Assembly: GCF_023101685.1 (NCBI RefSeq)
Contig: NZ_CP082164.1
Coordinates: forward strand, 5,394,001 to 5,458,000
Length of the DNA: 64,000 nt
Reading direction: 5' to 3'
Origin: Bradyrhizobium sp. 186
GTDB taxonomy: Bacteria > Pseudomonadota > Alphaproteobacteria > Rhizobiales > Xanthobacteraceae
The notes under the pieces were generated by a model. The model had not been told where the DNA came from. It saw only the letters and a program-made list of their open reading frames with translations, and searched no databases. Within the stretch, counting starts at the first letter, position 1. Each line of letters begins with the position of its first letter. A program made the position numbers and the translations under genes. This document shows positions 55,439-64,000 of this stretch, in pieces.

Positions 55439-56377
55439 CTACTCCGTCCGCCGCAAGAACGCCCCGAACGCGCGCGGGCCGTCGCCGGTCTTGACCTCGC
55501 CCACGACCTTCAGCTCGACCGCATCGATGATATCAAGCGTGTTGCTCTCCCAATTGGCCACGATGATGCGCTTGCCGTCCGCGGTCGCGGCGATCCCTTC
55601 GGGATAGTCGCCGACGGTGATGCGCTTCACCGGCTTCAATGTCGCGAGATCGAACACGCTGACGGTGCCGCCATATTGGTCGGTGACGAAGCCGCGGCCT
55701 TGCGCCAGCGCCACGGCATAGGGGCGCATGCCGACCGCCACGCGACCGATCTCGCGCGCCTCGGCGATGTCGATCACGGAGACGTCGTTGGAGCCGACAT
55801 TGGCGGTGTAGGCGCGCCCGCCTTCGGCATCGATGGTGACGCCGAACGGACGCGTGCCGACCTTGATCGTCGCAGTCCGCTCGCGCGTCGCGGTGTCCAC
55901 CACCGAGACGCTGTCGTCGTCGCGGTCGGCCGACAGCAGCAGCCGGCCGTCCGGCGTCACCGCGAGCCCCGACGGCGAGGCGCCGACCGCGATGCTGGCT
56001 GTGACGCTGCGCGTCGCCGCATCGATCACCCGCACCGCCGCCGCATACCAGTCCGCGACATAGATCGTCCTGCCATCCGGGGCGACGGCAATGCCGAGCG
56101 GCCCGCCGCCGACCTCGATCCGGCCGACGACCTGCCGCTGCGCGGCATCGACCACCGTCACGGACTTGGCGTCAGGGCTCGTCACATAGGCAAAGCGGCC
56201 GTCCGCGGTGACGGCCACGCCGGCCGGTTTGCCGCCGATCGGAACCGTCGCGACCGCGCGCAAGGTGGCGAGGTCCACGACCATCAGGTCGTCGCTGAGC
56301 TGGTTGGTGACGAACGCTTCTTCGGCGGACGCGTGCGCGATGCTGGCGGCGAGCGCCGCCAGAACCAGGATCCGCAC
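55439..56377 (-). CDS. YVTN-type beta-propeller protein, exported
   Basis: 312 residues from GTG 56377 (MRILVLAALAASIAHASA), a signal peptide; this start is two bases from the previous stop. Seven beta-propeller repeats of the YVTN pattern (VTADGRFAYVTSPDAKSVTV, VAPDGRTIYVADWYAAAV, ATADGKRIIVANWESNTLDI). Such proteins are periplasmic and often sit beside quinoprotein or cytochrome genes, which are absent here. Paired with an SRPBCC protein. Confidence 0.9.
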   Translation of the reverse strand: MRILVLAALAASIAHASAEEAFVTNQLSDDLMVVDLATLRAVATVPIGGKPAGVAVTADGRFAYVTSPDAKSVTVVDAAQRQVVGRIEVGGGPLGIAVAPDGRTIYVADWYAAAVRVIDAATRSVTASIAVGASPSGLAVTPDGRLLLSADRDDDSVSVVDTATRERTATIKVGTRPFGVTIDAEGGRAYTANVGSNDVSVIDIAEAREIGRVAVGMRPYAVALAQGRGFVTDQYGGTVSVFDLATLKPVKRITVGDYPEGIAATADGKRIIVANWESNTLDIIDAVELKVVGEVKTGDGPRAFGAFLRRTE

Positions 56378-56379
56378 GG

Positions 56380-56934
56380 TCAGCTTCCACTCTCGATCTT
56401 CTTCTTCAGCGCCTCGAGGCCGGCCTGATAAAGTCCCTTCACCGCCTTGACCGCAGCCTCGTCGCTCAGCTCCGGCGGCGGATCGTTGTTGGGAAAGCCA
56501 CGGTAGAACGCGCCGGCCCATTCCAGCGTCGAGCCCTTGCCGTCGGCGCTCGGCGCCACCGTGAGCGTGGAGGAATAATTGGTGACCGGCAACGCCTTCA
56601 CGTCGACGGCGGTGATCCGGTAGGAATAGGTCATTGCGGTGGCGTCGAACTTGTAGAGCTCCTCGTCGACGGTCGCGCCTCCCGTCAACGTCAGCCGCCG
56701 CGTGGCGCCGATCTCATTGCCTTTCTCGCCTTCGGTCTTGGTGACGGGCGGAAGCCAGTTGATGTCCTGGAAATTGCCGATCGCCGCCCACACCTTGGCC
56801 GGGGCTGCGTTGATCTCGATGGATTCCCGCACCTTCTGCCGGGTCGGCCCGTGCGCCCACGCCGCTGTCAACGCCATCCCAGCCACCGCCAGCGCCGCCA
56901 CCCCGGCGATCGCCGTTCCGATCGTCATCCTCAT
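56380..56934 (-). CDS. SRPBCC-family protein, exported
   Basis: 184 residues, start ATG 56934. Signal peptide (GVAALAVAGMALTAAWA). START-like domain: VRESIEINAAPAKVWAAIGN, FQDINWLPPVTKTEGE, TYSYRITAVDVKALPV, ending GLEALKKKIESGS. Probably a periplasmic lipid- or ligand-binding protein. Stop is two bases before the beta-propeller start, so the two are coupled. Confidence 0.88.
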   Translation of the reverse strand: MRMTIGTAIAGVAALAVAGMALTAAWAHGPTRQKVRESIEINAAPAKVWAAIGNFQDINWLPPVTKTEGEKGNEIGATRRLTLTGGATVDEELYKFDATAMTYSYRITAVDVKALPVTNYSSTLTVAPSADGKGSTLEWAGAFYRGFPNNDPPPELSDEAAVKAVKGLYQAGLEALKKKIESGS

Positions 56935-57672
56935 ATCGTGTCCTCACCCTTGAATCTGCGCGACTTGAGGCGCGCTGCGATCATCGTAGCGCATTTTGGG
57001 GCCGAGGGGAGACCGGTTCGTGGCGCCGTTGCGGCGGAACGATTGCGCGACCCACAATCTGTTGCGCTGCCCGGCGGGCGAAATACCCCACGTGAAGGTC
57101 AACGACATCAGGCAAAAAGAATTCTCTTTATCAGAACTTCGGATTATCGTATAGGAGGCCATCCCAACCCGGCCGAGGGGCGCATCGCGATCGTCACGAC
57201 ACGCGGGATGGGACGTGGTGGACGCGGGCGGCGTCGGCGCGAAGGTGGTTTGCAGGGCGGGTGACTCCGTGAGCGAACACGACCGGTGCTGTCAGCGTAC
57301 GGCAAAATCGTGTGGTCCTGGCGCCCGGAGTCTGTGCGCCAAGTCTTGCGGTGATGTGTGTGCCCGACCGGGTCCGCACGTCAGCCATCCGCAAGGCGAC
57401 GGGGGCAATAGTGCATCGCTCCCCGGGGAGATCACGACATAAGCCGTAAAGCCACTGCGCAGGGAGAATATACATGCCAAAAACAAAGGTAATTCAATAG
57501 GATGAGGCTGTTGTGTCCTCGTCTGTGTCCCGATCCGCGTTGGCGTCTTAGCCCGAAAAATATTGACGCCTGGCGCGCAGGCACCGCCGCATTCTGTAAA
57601 CTCCTTGGTAATCTGGGGATGAACAATCAGCGCACCTCGCGCCGCGCGCGAACCTTCGTCTAAGATCGAGCG
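56935..57672. other. Long intergenic, no clear gene
   Basis: 738 bases between the SRPBCC gene (divergent) and the membrane gene at 57673. Local composition is more variable than neighbours. Only short shadow frames; no hairpin terminator or repeat stands out. Confidence 0.55.
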
Positions 57673-57996
57673 ATGGATACCGCACTCTTCCTTACGCTCT
57701 TTCTATTCGCGGTCCAGATCGCTGCTGGGGTGGCCCCTCTGATATGGCCAAACCCGGAGCATGCTTGGATTGCTAGATCAATCTTTTGGTCGTCGGGACT
57801 CTTTGCGGTCGTTTGCATGGTCATATGGGCGCAGCCGATGTCATTTGTTTCGCCAAATTATCTCATCGCTTTTGGTCTAGTGATCGCTGCCAGCGGATTC
57901 GTTTGGCAGCAAACAAAACTTGCAAGCAAGCCTGACATCCCGGGGCTAGCGGTGGAGGTAGCGCCGACGCTACTTTGCAGCCTTGCAGTTCCATGA
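57673..57996 (+). CDS. Small membrane protein (three or four helices), unrecognised
   Basis: 107 residues, start ATG 57673. Hydrophobic segments at about 5-25, 33-52 and 60-80. Codon use is visibly less GC-rich than neighbours (TTT, ATA, CTT common), which hints at transfer. A frame of 57983-58249 overlaps its end in another register and may be the rest of the same product if a base is missing. Confidence 0.5.
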   Translation: MDTALFLTLFLFAVQIAAGVAPLIWPNPEHAWIARSIFWSSGLFAVVCMVIWAQPMSFVSPNYLIAFGLVIAASGFVWQQTKLASKPDIPGLAVEVAPTLLCSLAVP

Positions 57997-58249
57997 CGAT
58001 GCAAAAGTTGTAATTCAAAACCTGACGGCAGCTCGTTCCGCTACCGGGCGCGACTTGGCCAGATATCTCGTCGTTGTCCTCTCGGGTTTGGGAGACCAAA
58101 GCGATAGGGCAAAATCCTACATTGATGCGGACCGAAAACGCAGTTCGCCTGTGCTCACCGACGAAAATCAAAGCACAATTTACTATAACTTGCCCTTTAC
58201 GAAGAGTGAAACGGTCATTCTATTGCAGTGTGTGATCCGCGTTCTCTAG
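57983..58249 (+). CDS. Hypothetical protein overlapping the membrane protein
   Basis: 88 residues with MQFHDDAKVVIQNLTAARSA, DLARYLVVVLSGLGDQSDRA and STIYYNLPFTKSETVILLQC. It begins inside the previous gene in another frame and ends inside the thermonuclease frame. Either an overlapping gene or the 3' part of 57673 after a frameshift. Not recognised. Confidence 0.35.
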   Translation: MQFHDDAKVVIQNLTAARSATGRDLARYLVVVLSGLGDQSDRAKSYIDADRKRSSPVLTDENQSTIYYNLPFTKSETVILLQCVIRVL

Positions 58250-58782
58250 CACGATTTCGAACGTTGGCAGCTCTTGCTTCTCTCTTGGTGCTCGCTCCAA
58301 TCGCCACCGGATTGGCTGCCGACTTAATCGGCCAAGCCAGCATCATCGACGGCGACACGCTCGAAATTCACGGCACGCGCATTCGCCTCTGGGGCATTGA
58401 CTCGCCCGAGAGCAGCCAGCTCTGCCGGAGAGCGGACAGCTTGCAGTATCGCTGCGGCACAAAATCCGCGAACGATCTCGACGCCTTCATCGGGAGACGG
58501 CCGGTCTCATGCATTCCGATCTCGATGGATCAATACGGACGGACCGTCGCGATCTGTACAGTGGGCGATGCCGACCTCGGGGAATGGCTGGTCCGCAGCG
58601 GCCTTGCGCTCGACTGGCCGCAGTATTCCAAAGGCAAGTACGCTGCGGCCCAGCGCGATGCCGAGCATGCCGGACGCGGGATGTGGGGCGGCAGCTACCT
58701 CGAGCCGTGGCTGTATCGTGCGTGCGTCCGAGCAGGCGGCGCGCCTGGCGGCTGTTCGGATGATGCGAATGCGCATCCCTGA
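58228..58782 (+). CDS. Thermonuclease (SNase)-family exported nuclease
   Basis: 184 residues from GTG 58228 (start uncertain; a TTG downstream could serve). Hydrophobic export signal (LAALASLLVLAPIATGLAA). SNase core: IIDGDTLEIHGTRIRLWGID, SPESSQLCRRADSLQYRCGT, and DQYGRTVAICTVGDADLGEW with the catalytic Arg/Asp/Glu pattern. Degrades nucleic acids outside the cytoplasm; DGDT and GRT motifs are intact. Confidence 0.87.
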   Translation: MCDPRSLARFRTLAALASLLVLAPIATGLAADLIGQASIIDGDTLEIHGTRIRLWGIDSPESSQLCRRADSLQYRCGTKSANDLDAFIGRRPVSCIPISMDQYGRTVAICTVGDADLGEWLVRSGLALDWPQYSKGKYAAAQRDAEHAGRGMWGGSYLEPWLYRACVRAGGAPGGCSDDANAHP

Positions 58783-58899
58783 TTGGCGGGATAAGAAAAG
58801 GGGCAATCGTTGGGTTACCCCTTAATAGCAGTCGCGCGGCCTGTCGTTTGTTCGCGAGTATCGGCATCATGCAGGCACTGATCGCCGAGAGCTACGACA

Positions 58900-59211
58900 A
58901 TGGCGAACAACCACCTCGTGCAGCCACCGCCCGTCCTTCAGCAGGGCAAAGACAACCGGAAAATCGACATCTGGGCCGCAGCTCTTCTGCTGGTGCCAAT
59001 CGCGGCTGCGATCGTTCTTGGCGGTGGAACGCGCATCTCTGACGGCTTCGAACCGTTCACGAAATCGGCGAATGAGCGCGTCTCTGAATGCTTCGAAGAT
59101 GTTAACGGCATCGCATCCGTTTCGGACGAGCTGAAGAACGCTCTGGCGTCGCTGAGCCAGAACGTGCAGGGCGCGCAGAAGCCGCAGGTTCAGGCTGAAG
59201 GCAATGATTGA
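58900..59211 (+). CDS. Hypothetical membrane-anchored protein
   Basis: 103 residues, start ATG 58900 (MANNHLVQPPPVLQQGKDNR). One hydrophobic segment near residues 24-42 (DIWAAALLLVPIAAAIVLGG), then a periplasmic or cytoplasmic helix (VSDELKNALASLSQNVQGA). Not recognised. Confidence 0.5.
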   Translation: MANNHLVQPPPVLQQGKDNRKIDIWAAALLLVPIAAAIVLGGGTRISDGFEPFTKSANERVSECFEDVNGIASVSDELKNALASLSQNVQGAQKPQVQAEGND

Positions 59212-59466
59212 CCTGATCGAGGCGCATTTCTTCGGCGTCGTTGAGCGCACGCTCATGACGCCGCGAGAGATCGCCGAGAACGACGAACCATCGTCGTGAC
59301 ACATTGGGCTCGAAAGCGCTCGGCCGCCAGCTCGGCCTTGCGCCACTCAGCGGCCGCCGCCGTTCAGCCGCCAGCGTCTTTTGCGCCGTAAACTCCCGGA
59401 TGATCTTATCGATCTCGGCGGGCGGCCGGGATTTCGAAGCGCGCTATTTCATGATTGGGTGATGAG

Positions 59467-60924
59467 ATGCTGCAAGGCGCCTCCGTGCACGAGCCTGATG
59501 CCGCCCCGAGCGCGCTGTCACGCATCGGGAGGCGATTTGGGAGTTGGCCGGCAATCGTCTTTGCCTTGCTCTCGCTTTCCTTCGGATCGGCCATCATCGT
59601 TGTCAATCCGCCACTACGCGGGCCGGACGAGATATCGCATTTTCTGCGTATTTATTCGTACACACGAGGCGAGCCTCTGCCCGTCACCGAGATCAATGGC
59701 CGCAGGGGAATCTTTGTGGAGCCCGTGCTCTACCAACGGCTACATTTCTTCAAGGACTCAGGGGAACGGTTCGCCAGGTATAGAGATGTGGGATTCCGCT
59801 ACGGCCAGGTCATGGCCGAGTATCATAACATCATCGGCGCGAGAGATGATGGGGCCGCACAAACGCCTGTGTTCGCGCCGTTTGCCGGCACAGAGGGCTA
59901 CAGTCCGGTCGCCTATGCTCCTTATATACTGGCGGCAGCTATCGGACGTCTGCTCAGCCTCGATTTACCCGAACTGCTGTTCCTGATGCGCTTCCTCGGC
60001 CTGGTCGTTTTCACGGCGCTAACAGCCTACGCCATCGCGGTCACTCCGGCCCTCCCATGGGCGTTCGTGTTGATCGCGATGCTGCCGGCATCGCTCTATA
60101 ACCGCGTTGTTCTTAGTGCGGACGGTGCGGCGCTCAGCTATGCGCTGGTGATCACCGCGCTCTGTTTCAGAGCCGCATTGAATCCCTCTGGCGGGCGAGT
60201 CTGGGAGCGCTCGCTATGGATGACGCTATGTGTACTCGCCAAACAGCCGCAGATTGTTTTCGTACTGTTGGAGTTGATGTCAGGCCGGCTTAGAGAGCTC
60301 CTTGGCCGGTGGAAGAGCATTGCGATCGTGGTACTGCCGGGCGTTATCCTCTCGCCGCTGTGGGTGATCGGAGTCTCAGCGGATGTAGCGGCGTGGCGTG
60401 TCCGCGAGGGACACGACTATCCAGTAGAGCAGTTTGATCCGTTGTGGAAACTCGCTTATATGTGGGAGCATCCATTTCATTTCCCGCTGGCGACATGGAC
60501 GGCTCTGCGCGAATGGGGCGCCCCGCTGTGGCCGGAACTCATTGGCATCCTGGGCTGGCAGGACATTGTGCTTCGGCCCTGGACTTATATCGTGCTCACG
60601 GCCCTCCTCCTGCTTGTCCCGCTGCAAAAACTGGCGCTGGGTGGAACGCGTGCGCGCGTGGCGATCGTGACAGGCTTTGCCGTCCTCAGCTACTTTGTGT
60701 TGGTTTATCTGATTTTTTTCCTCACCTACACGCCTGTCGCTTCGCCCCATGTCTTGGGCGTTCAAGGACGTTACTTCGTCATCGCCCTGCCCGTGGCTGC
60801 GATCTTCATGGCCTCGCTGACCAACCTCGAATTACCGCGCGGCGTGCCCGCGCTGGTCGCGATTGCCGGCTCAATGATTGCGGGAGTGACGTCCGTGGAC
60901 GCGGTGCTGAAAGCGCACTGGTGA
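59467..60924 (+). CDS. DUF2142 multi-pass membrane protein
   Basis: 485 residues from ATG 59467 (MLQGASVHEPDAAPSALSRI); TTG 59455 also in frame. About ten to twelve membrane segments. DUF2142 pattern: NPPLRGPDEISHFLRIYSYT, EGYSPVAYAPYILAAAI, RFLGLVVFTALTAYAIA, VLSADGAALSYALVITALCF and the final GVQGRYFVIALPVAAI. Related proteins are probable GT-C-type glycosyltransferases for surface glycans. Codons are less GC-biased than in core genes. No partner gene is adjacent. Confidence 0.88.
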   Translation: MLQGASVHEPDAAPSALSRIGRRFGSWPAIVFALLSLSFGSAIIVVNPPLRGPDEISHFLRIYSYTRGEPLPVTEINGRRGIFVEPVLYQRLHFFKDSGERFARYRDVGFRYGQVMAEYHNIIGARDDGAAQTPVFAPFAGTEGYSPVAYAPYILAAAIGRLLSLDLPELLFLMRFLGLVVFTALTAYAIAVTPALPWAFVLIAMLPASLYNRVVLSADGAALSYALVITALCFRAALNPSGGRVWERSLWMTLCVLAKQPQIVFVLLELMSGRLRELLGRWKSIAIVVLPGVILSPLWVIGVSADVAAWRVREGHDYPVEQFDPLWKLAYMWEHPFHFPLATWTALREWGAPLWPELIGILGWQDIVLRPWTYIVLTALLLLVPLQKLALGGTRARVAIVTGFAVLSYFVLVYLIFFLTYTPVASPHVLGVQGRYFVIALPVAAIFMASLTNLELPRGVPALVAIAGSMIAGVTSVDAVLKAHW

Positions 60925-61126
60925 TGTGGGCCAGGGGGCGGACATGTGCAGCGCTCGTCCGTTAGGTCCGGGTCAAAAGCAGCGGTTCGGCGCTCGCATA
61001 TGGCAGGTCCGGTTTACCCGCGACAGCGGACCTTTCCGCACCCACGACGCCCAGTAGCCCGGCGCCGATCGCGCCCCCGAGATTGACAATTTGCAACGGG
61101 CTGAGCGCGGCGCTTGGATACGCCGC

Positions 61127-61384
61127 ATGCGGCCCCAAAAGATCACCTTCAAGGACATGCGCCAGATGGGCGTGCACGGCGTCTTGATCTATTGCGCCGA
61201 CTACCACTGTAGCCATTTCGCGGCCCTGAGCGCCGACCGCTGGCCCGATGAGGCGAGGCTGTCGGACATCGAGCCGCGCTTCGTCTGCTCGGCGTGCGGC
61301 GGGCGCGGTGCTGACGTGCGGCCGGACTTTCATCGGAGCAACTCGCCTAGTTCGGCGATGAGTTACCGGAATAGGGCCAGGTGA
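61127..61384 (+). CDS. Small conserved cysteine-containing protein
   Basis: 85 residues from ATG 61127 (MRPQKITFKDMRQMGVHGVL). Four cysteines and two histidines (IYCADYHCSHF and FVCSACGGRGADV) suggest zinc binding. A frequent small gene in rhizobial genomes as I recall. Function unknown. Confidence 0.75.
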   Translation: MRPQKITFKDMRQMGVHGVLIYCADYHCSHFAALSADRWPDEARLSDIEPRFVCSACGGRGADVRPDFHRSNSPSSAMSYRNRAR

Positions 61385-61495
61385 GAGGGAAAACGCACGC
61401 GTGTGCGGCGCAAAAGTTTTTGCCGCCTCCCGTTGTCCGTAATCTTACGGACATTGTGCGTCCGCAATCTTTAGCATCTACTTCAGATTGATTTT

Positions 61496-61699
61496 ATGAC
61501 GATCCAGTTTTCAGTCGAGGTCCCCATGAGCGTTAAAGCCATGATGGCGACGATCCTCCAGAACCAACTGACGTTGCGCGGCGTGCATTCACTGACGCCA
61601 TCTGACTACGAGCAGATTGTAGAGCGGCTGATCGAGCAGCTCAGAGAGCTGGAGCTTAGTTTGGCTGCACGAGAACTCGCTGATAAGCAGGAGCCGTAG
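61496..61699 (+). CDS. Hypothetical protein (67 residues)
   Basis: ATG 61496; MTIQFSVEVPMSVKAMMATI, then TPSDYEQIVERLIEQLRELE. Helical, acidic C-terminal half. No recognised family; weak support apart from composition. Confidence 0.5.
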   Translation: MTIQFSVEVPMSVKAMMATILQNQLTLRGVHSLTPSDYEQIVERLIEQLRELELSLAARELADKQEP

Positions 61700-61784
61700 C
61701 GCCCCGCAAATCATGATGGCCAGCGAAATTCCGCAGGCGAATGCTGGTCTGCGCGGCATGGCCTTTTCTGCCCACTAGGTCTGC

Positions 61785-62174
61785 TTGCGTGCAAGCAGTG
61801 CCGACCGGCTCCACGAAGTGAAATACGACGGCTATCGCCTCCGCCTGGAGCACGATGGTGCCCGCGTCCGCCTGATTACGCGCGGCGGTTACAATTGGAC
61901 CCGCCGCTATCCCTGGATCGTCGAGGCTGCGCGCAAGATCAGGCAGAGACAATTCGTGCTCGATGGCGAGGCGGTCGTGCTCGGCGTCGATGGCGTCTCA
62001 GATTTCAACGCGCTGCACTCGCGCAAGCACGATCACGAAGTGCAGTTCTGCGCCTTCGATATCCTCGCCGAAGGCGGTGACGACCTCCGCATGCTCCCCT
62101 TGTCGATGCGGAAGGCGAACTTGGATCGCCTGCTGGCGCGCCGTACGCCCACGATGAAGGCCGCCTTGTTCTGA
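61785..62174 (+). pseudogene. ATP-dependent DNA ligase remnant (LigD/LigC-like)
   Basis: The frame encodes EVKYDGYRLRLEHDG (the nucleotidyltransferase KxDG motif with its AMP-accepting Lys), LITRGGYNWTRRYPW, LDGEAVVLGVDGVSDFNALH and FCAFDILAEGGDDLRMLPLS, the middle of an adenylation domain. The N-terminal coding appears to continue upstream (about 61750-61810) in another frame, and the C-terminus ends abruptly (RRTPTMKAALF) just before an IS66 element. It is a truncated fragment, not a working ligase. Confidence 0.8.
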
Positions 62175-62229
62175 GAGGCGGATTGAGCACTCATAAGCAC
62201 GTGTTTAAGAGCGAGCTTAAGAGCGATTG

Positions 62230-62574
62230 ATGGGTCAGATTTCGGTGCTGACGGGGCCGGAACGCCGGCGGCGTTGGAGCGAGGATGAGCGGTGCCGGAT
62301 CGTTGCGGAGGCCTTTGCGCCGGGATCGTGTGTGGCGCAGGTTGCGCGGGATCACGATATTTCAACGGGGCTGATTTACACCTGGCGGCGTCGGCTTCGC
62401 CAGGACCTTGCTGACCAGGGCTTTGTGGAAGCGGCGATGGAAGCGGAGCCGATCAAGGAAGCGGCACCGTCCGGTGAAGTGATCGTGGTGGAATTGACGG
62501 GGAGCGGACGGATCAGGATTTGCGGGTCGGCGCCGCCCTTGCTGGTGTCGGCGGTGTTGAAGGCGCTGCGATGA
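62230..62574 (+). CDS. tnpA: IS66-family accessory protein TnpA
   Basis: 114 residues from ATG 62230 (MGQISVLTGPERRRRWSEDE). HTH core: RCRIVAEAFAPGSCVAQVAR, ISTGLIYTWRRRL. The C-terminal VIVVELTGSGRIRICGSAPP is typical. It overlaps tnpB by four bases (ATGA). Confidence 0.93.
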   Translation: MGQISVLTGPERRRRWSEDERCRIVAEAFAPGSCVAQVARDHDISTGLIYTWRRRLRQDLADQGFVEAAMEAEPIKEAAPSGEVIVVELTGSGRIRICGSAPPLLVSAVLKALR

Positions 62575-62918
62575 TTCCGATCCCCTCTGGCGTGCGGGTA
62601 TGGCTGGCGACGGGCCATACCGATATGCGGCGCGGCTTTCCGAGCCTGGCTTTGCAGGTGCAGGAGGTCTTGAAGCATGACCCACTGGGGGGTCATTTGT
62701 TTTGCTTCAGGGGGCGCCGTTCAGATCTGATAAAAATCATCTGGCACGATTCTCAGGGAGCGTGCCTGTTTACAAAAAGACTCGAAAGAGGAAGATTCAT
62801 CTGGCCTTCGGCTGCCGGTGAAGCCGTGACGATCTCTCCGGCGCAGCTTTCTTACCTGCTATCTGGGATCGACTGGCGGAATCCTCAAGAAACTTTGCGT
62901 CCAACGCGAGTTGGATAG
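62571..62918 (+). CDS. tnpB: IS66-family accessory protein TnpB
   Basis: 115 residues, start ATG 62571. MIPIPSGVRVWLATGHTDMR, GFPSLALQVQEVLKHDPLGG, RRSDLIKIIWHDSQGACLFT and LERGRFIWPSA are classic IS66 Orf2. Translationally coupled to tnpA. Confidence 0.94.
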   Translation: MIPIPSGVRVWLATGHTDMRRGFPSLALQVQEVLKHDPLGGHLFCFRGRRSDLIKIIWHDSQGACLFTKRLERGRFIWPSAAGEAVTISPAQLSYLLSGIDWRNPQETLRPTRVG

Positions 62919-62962
62919 CATTCTGCGATTGAACCTACCGGGAAATCTGATTCACTGGCTTC

Positions 62963-64000
62963 ATGAGTTTGAAGCCGGATGACCTTCCTTCGGATCTCGC
63001 CAGCGCCCAGGCGGCGCTGTTGATCGAACGTGAGGCGTTGCGGGCTGAACGCGACGCGCGGCTGAGGGTCGAGGTCGAACGCGATGCGGCCGCGGCGAAG
63101 GTCAGCCGGATACAGGCCGAAGCCATCAATTGGCAAGCCGAAGCGGCCAACGCGCGGGCGAAGCTGTCGGACAATGAGGCGCTGATCGCGCATCTCGAGC
63201 TGCGGATCGAGAAGCTCAAACGCGAACTGTACGGGCCGCGTTCCGAGCGCACGGCGCGGCTGATCGAGCAGTTGGAATTGGAACTTGAAGAACTCGTCAC
63301 CACGGCGAGCGAGGATGAGCTCGCCGCGCAGGCCGCGGCGGCAAAGGCGCAGAGCGTACGCGCCTTCACGCGCAAGCGGCCGGTGCGCAAGCCATGGCCG
63401 GATGACATCGAACGCGAGCGCGTCGTCATTGAGGCTCCAACGAGCTGCGCCTGCTGCGGTGGATCGCGGCTGGCGAAGATCGGTGAGGATGTGACCAAGA
63501 CGCTGGAGGAGATCCCGCGCTGCTTCAAGGTCATCGAGACGGTACGCGAGAAGTTCACCTGCCGCGATTGCGAGAAGATCAGCCAGCCGCCGGCGCCGTT
63601 CCATGCCACGCCGCGCGGCTTCATCGGCCCGCAATTGCTGGCGACGATCCTGTTCGACAAGTTCGGTATGCATATCCCGCTCAATCGCCAGAGTGCGCGC
63701 TTTAAGTGCGAGGGGATCGACTTGCCGTTGTCGACCCTGGCCGATCAGGTCGGTCACGGGACCTTCGCCGTGATGCCGCTCTTCCACCTGATCGAGCGCC
63801 ATGTACTCGCGGCCGAGCGCCTGCATGGCGACGACACCACCATCCGCATCCTGGCCAAGAGCAAGTGCACAACCGGGCGGATCTGGACTTATGTGCGCGA
63901 TGACCGGCCCTTCGCCGGGCCTGCGCCGCCGGCGGCGGTCTATTACGCCTCGAGCGACCGGCGAGGTGAGCACCCGCAGAAGCATCTGGCCGCCTTCGCC
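62963..64000 (+). CDS. tnpC: IS66-family transposase TnpC, 3' part beyond the window
   Basis: 346 codons are visible with no stop, starting at ATG 62963 (MSLKPDDLPSDLASAQAALL). A coiled-coil N-terminus leads to KLKRELYGPRSERTARLIEQ, a zinc-binding stretch (CACCGG and CRDCEK) and the start of the DDE domain (LHGDDTTIRILAKSK). It continues past the window edge. Confidence 0.95.
   Translation, partial: MSLKPDDLPSDLASAQAALLIEREALRAERDARLRVEVERDAAAAKVSRIQAEAINWQAEAANARAKLSDNEALIAHLELRIEKLKRELYGPRSERTARLIEQLELELEELVTTASEDELAAQAAAAKAQSVRAFTRKRPVRKPWPDDIERERVVIEAPTSCACCGGSRLAKIGEDVTKTLEEIPRCFKVIETVREKFTCRDCEKISQPPAPFHATPRGFIGPQLLATILFDKFGMHIPLNRQSARFKCEGIDLPLSTLADQVGHGTFAVMPLFHLIERHVLAAERLHGDDTTIRILAKSKCTTGRIWTYVRDDRPFAGPAPPAAVYYASSDRRGEHPQKHLAAFA

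Larger units (their letters stand above)
62230..64000 (+). mobile_element. IS66-family element, right end outside the window
   Basis: tnpA, tnpB and tnpC in the standard order and spacing. The left terminal repeat could not be identified between 62175 and 62229, and the right end is beyond 64000, so the span is a minimum. Confidence 0.9.

Noticed and set aside
55400..56428. 342-codon plus-strand frame over the beta-propeller gene
   Set aside because: Antisense shadow; the minus strand has clear repeats and a signal peptide.

Overview
The window is a GC-rich alphaproteobacterial chromosome segment, most likely Bradyrhizobium. The evidence is the gene set (tgt, queA, coaD, ssb, gyrA, uvrA, aspartate-semialdehyde dehydrogenase, Kup, several Omp31-type porins), GAAC-N7-GAAC SOS boxes of the alphaproteobacterial type, and small proteins and palindromic repeats that I recognise from Bradyrhizobium-like genomes. 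No sequence search was run, so the assignment rests on recognition.

Layout. 1-8100: the end of a membrane glycosyltransferase-like gene, tRNA-Lys, then a mobile-element-rich stretch. It holds an IS110 transposase, a transposase remnant, and two copies of a small-gene locus; the second copy is split by a complete IS4-type element with an 11-bp target duplication. 8100-13100: a FkbM-like methyltransferase, a NUDIX hydrolase, an AI-2E/PerM-family permease, an intact Omp31 porin and a decayed porin. 13100-20500: acetoacetyl-CoA synthetase, small secreted or hypothetical proteins, a formyltransferase, RidA, and a frameshifted EamA transporter. 20600-27800: a caspase-like protein, then a LysR regulator divergent from an FAD amine oxidase and a polar amino acid ABC transporter whose ATPase is frameshifted. 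27800-39200: a lone BrnA-type antitoxin, cysK, tgt, a patatin lipoprotein/TetR/PepSY group sharing two matching operators, asd behind a threonine-rich leader peptide and terminator, a VapBC pair, queA, two cyclophilins and coaD. 39300-47300: kup, an IS1634-type transposase, gyrA and ssb. 47400-52700: a frameshifted and an intact porin in tandem, then uvrA; ssb and uvrA each have an SOS box. 52700-61700: a DUF433/DUF5615 toxin-antitoxin pair with a broken toxin, a HAD-nucleoside hydrolase fusion, a beta-propeller/SRPBCC pair, a thermonuclease and a DUF2142 membrane protein. 61700-64000: a DNA-ligase remnant beside an IS66 element that runs off the window.

The main functional units are: a LysR-controlled N-methyl amino acid uptake and oxidation operon (23.1-27.7 kb); a probable TetR regulon (30.7-33.8 kb); a possible transcription attenuator ahead of asd (33.84-34.01 kb); queuosine synthesis (tgt and queA), where Tgt has lost all four usual zinc ligands; and SOS-controlled DNA repair (ssb, uvrA). 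Five genes show frameshifts (12.7, 19.75, 27.31, 48.18, 53.31 kb), which could be real decay or assembly error.
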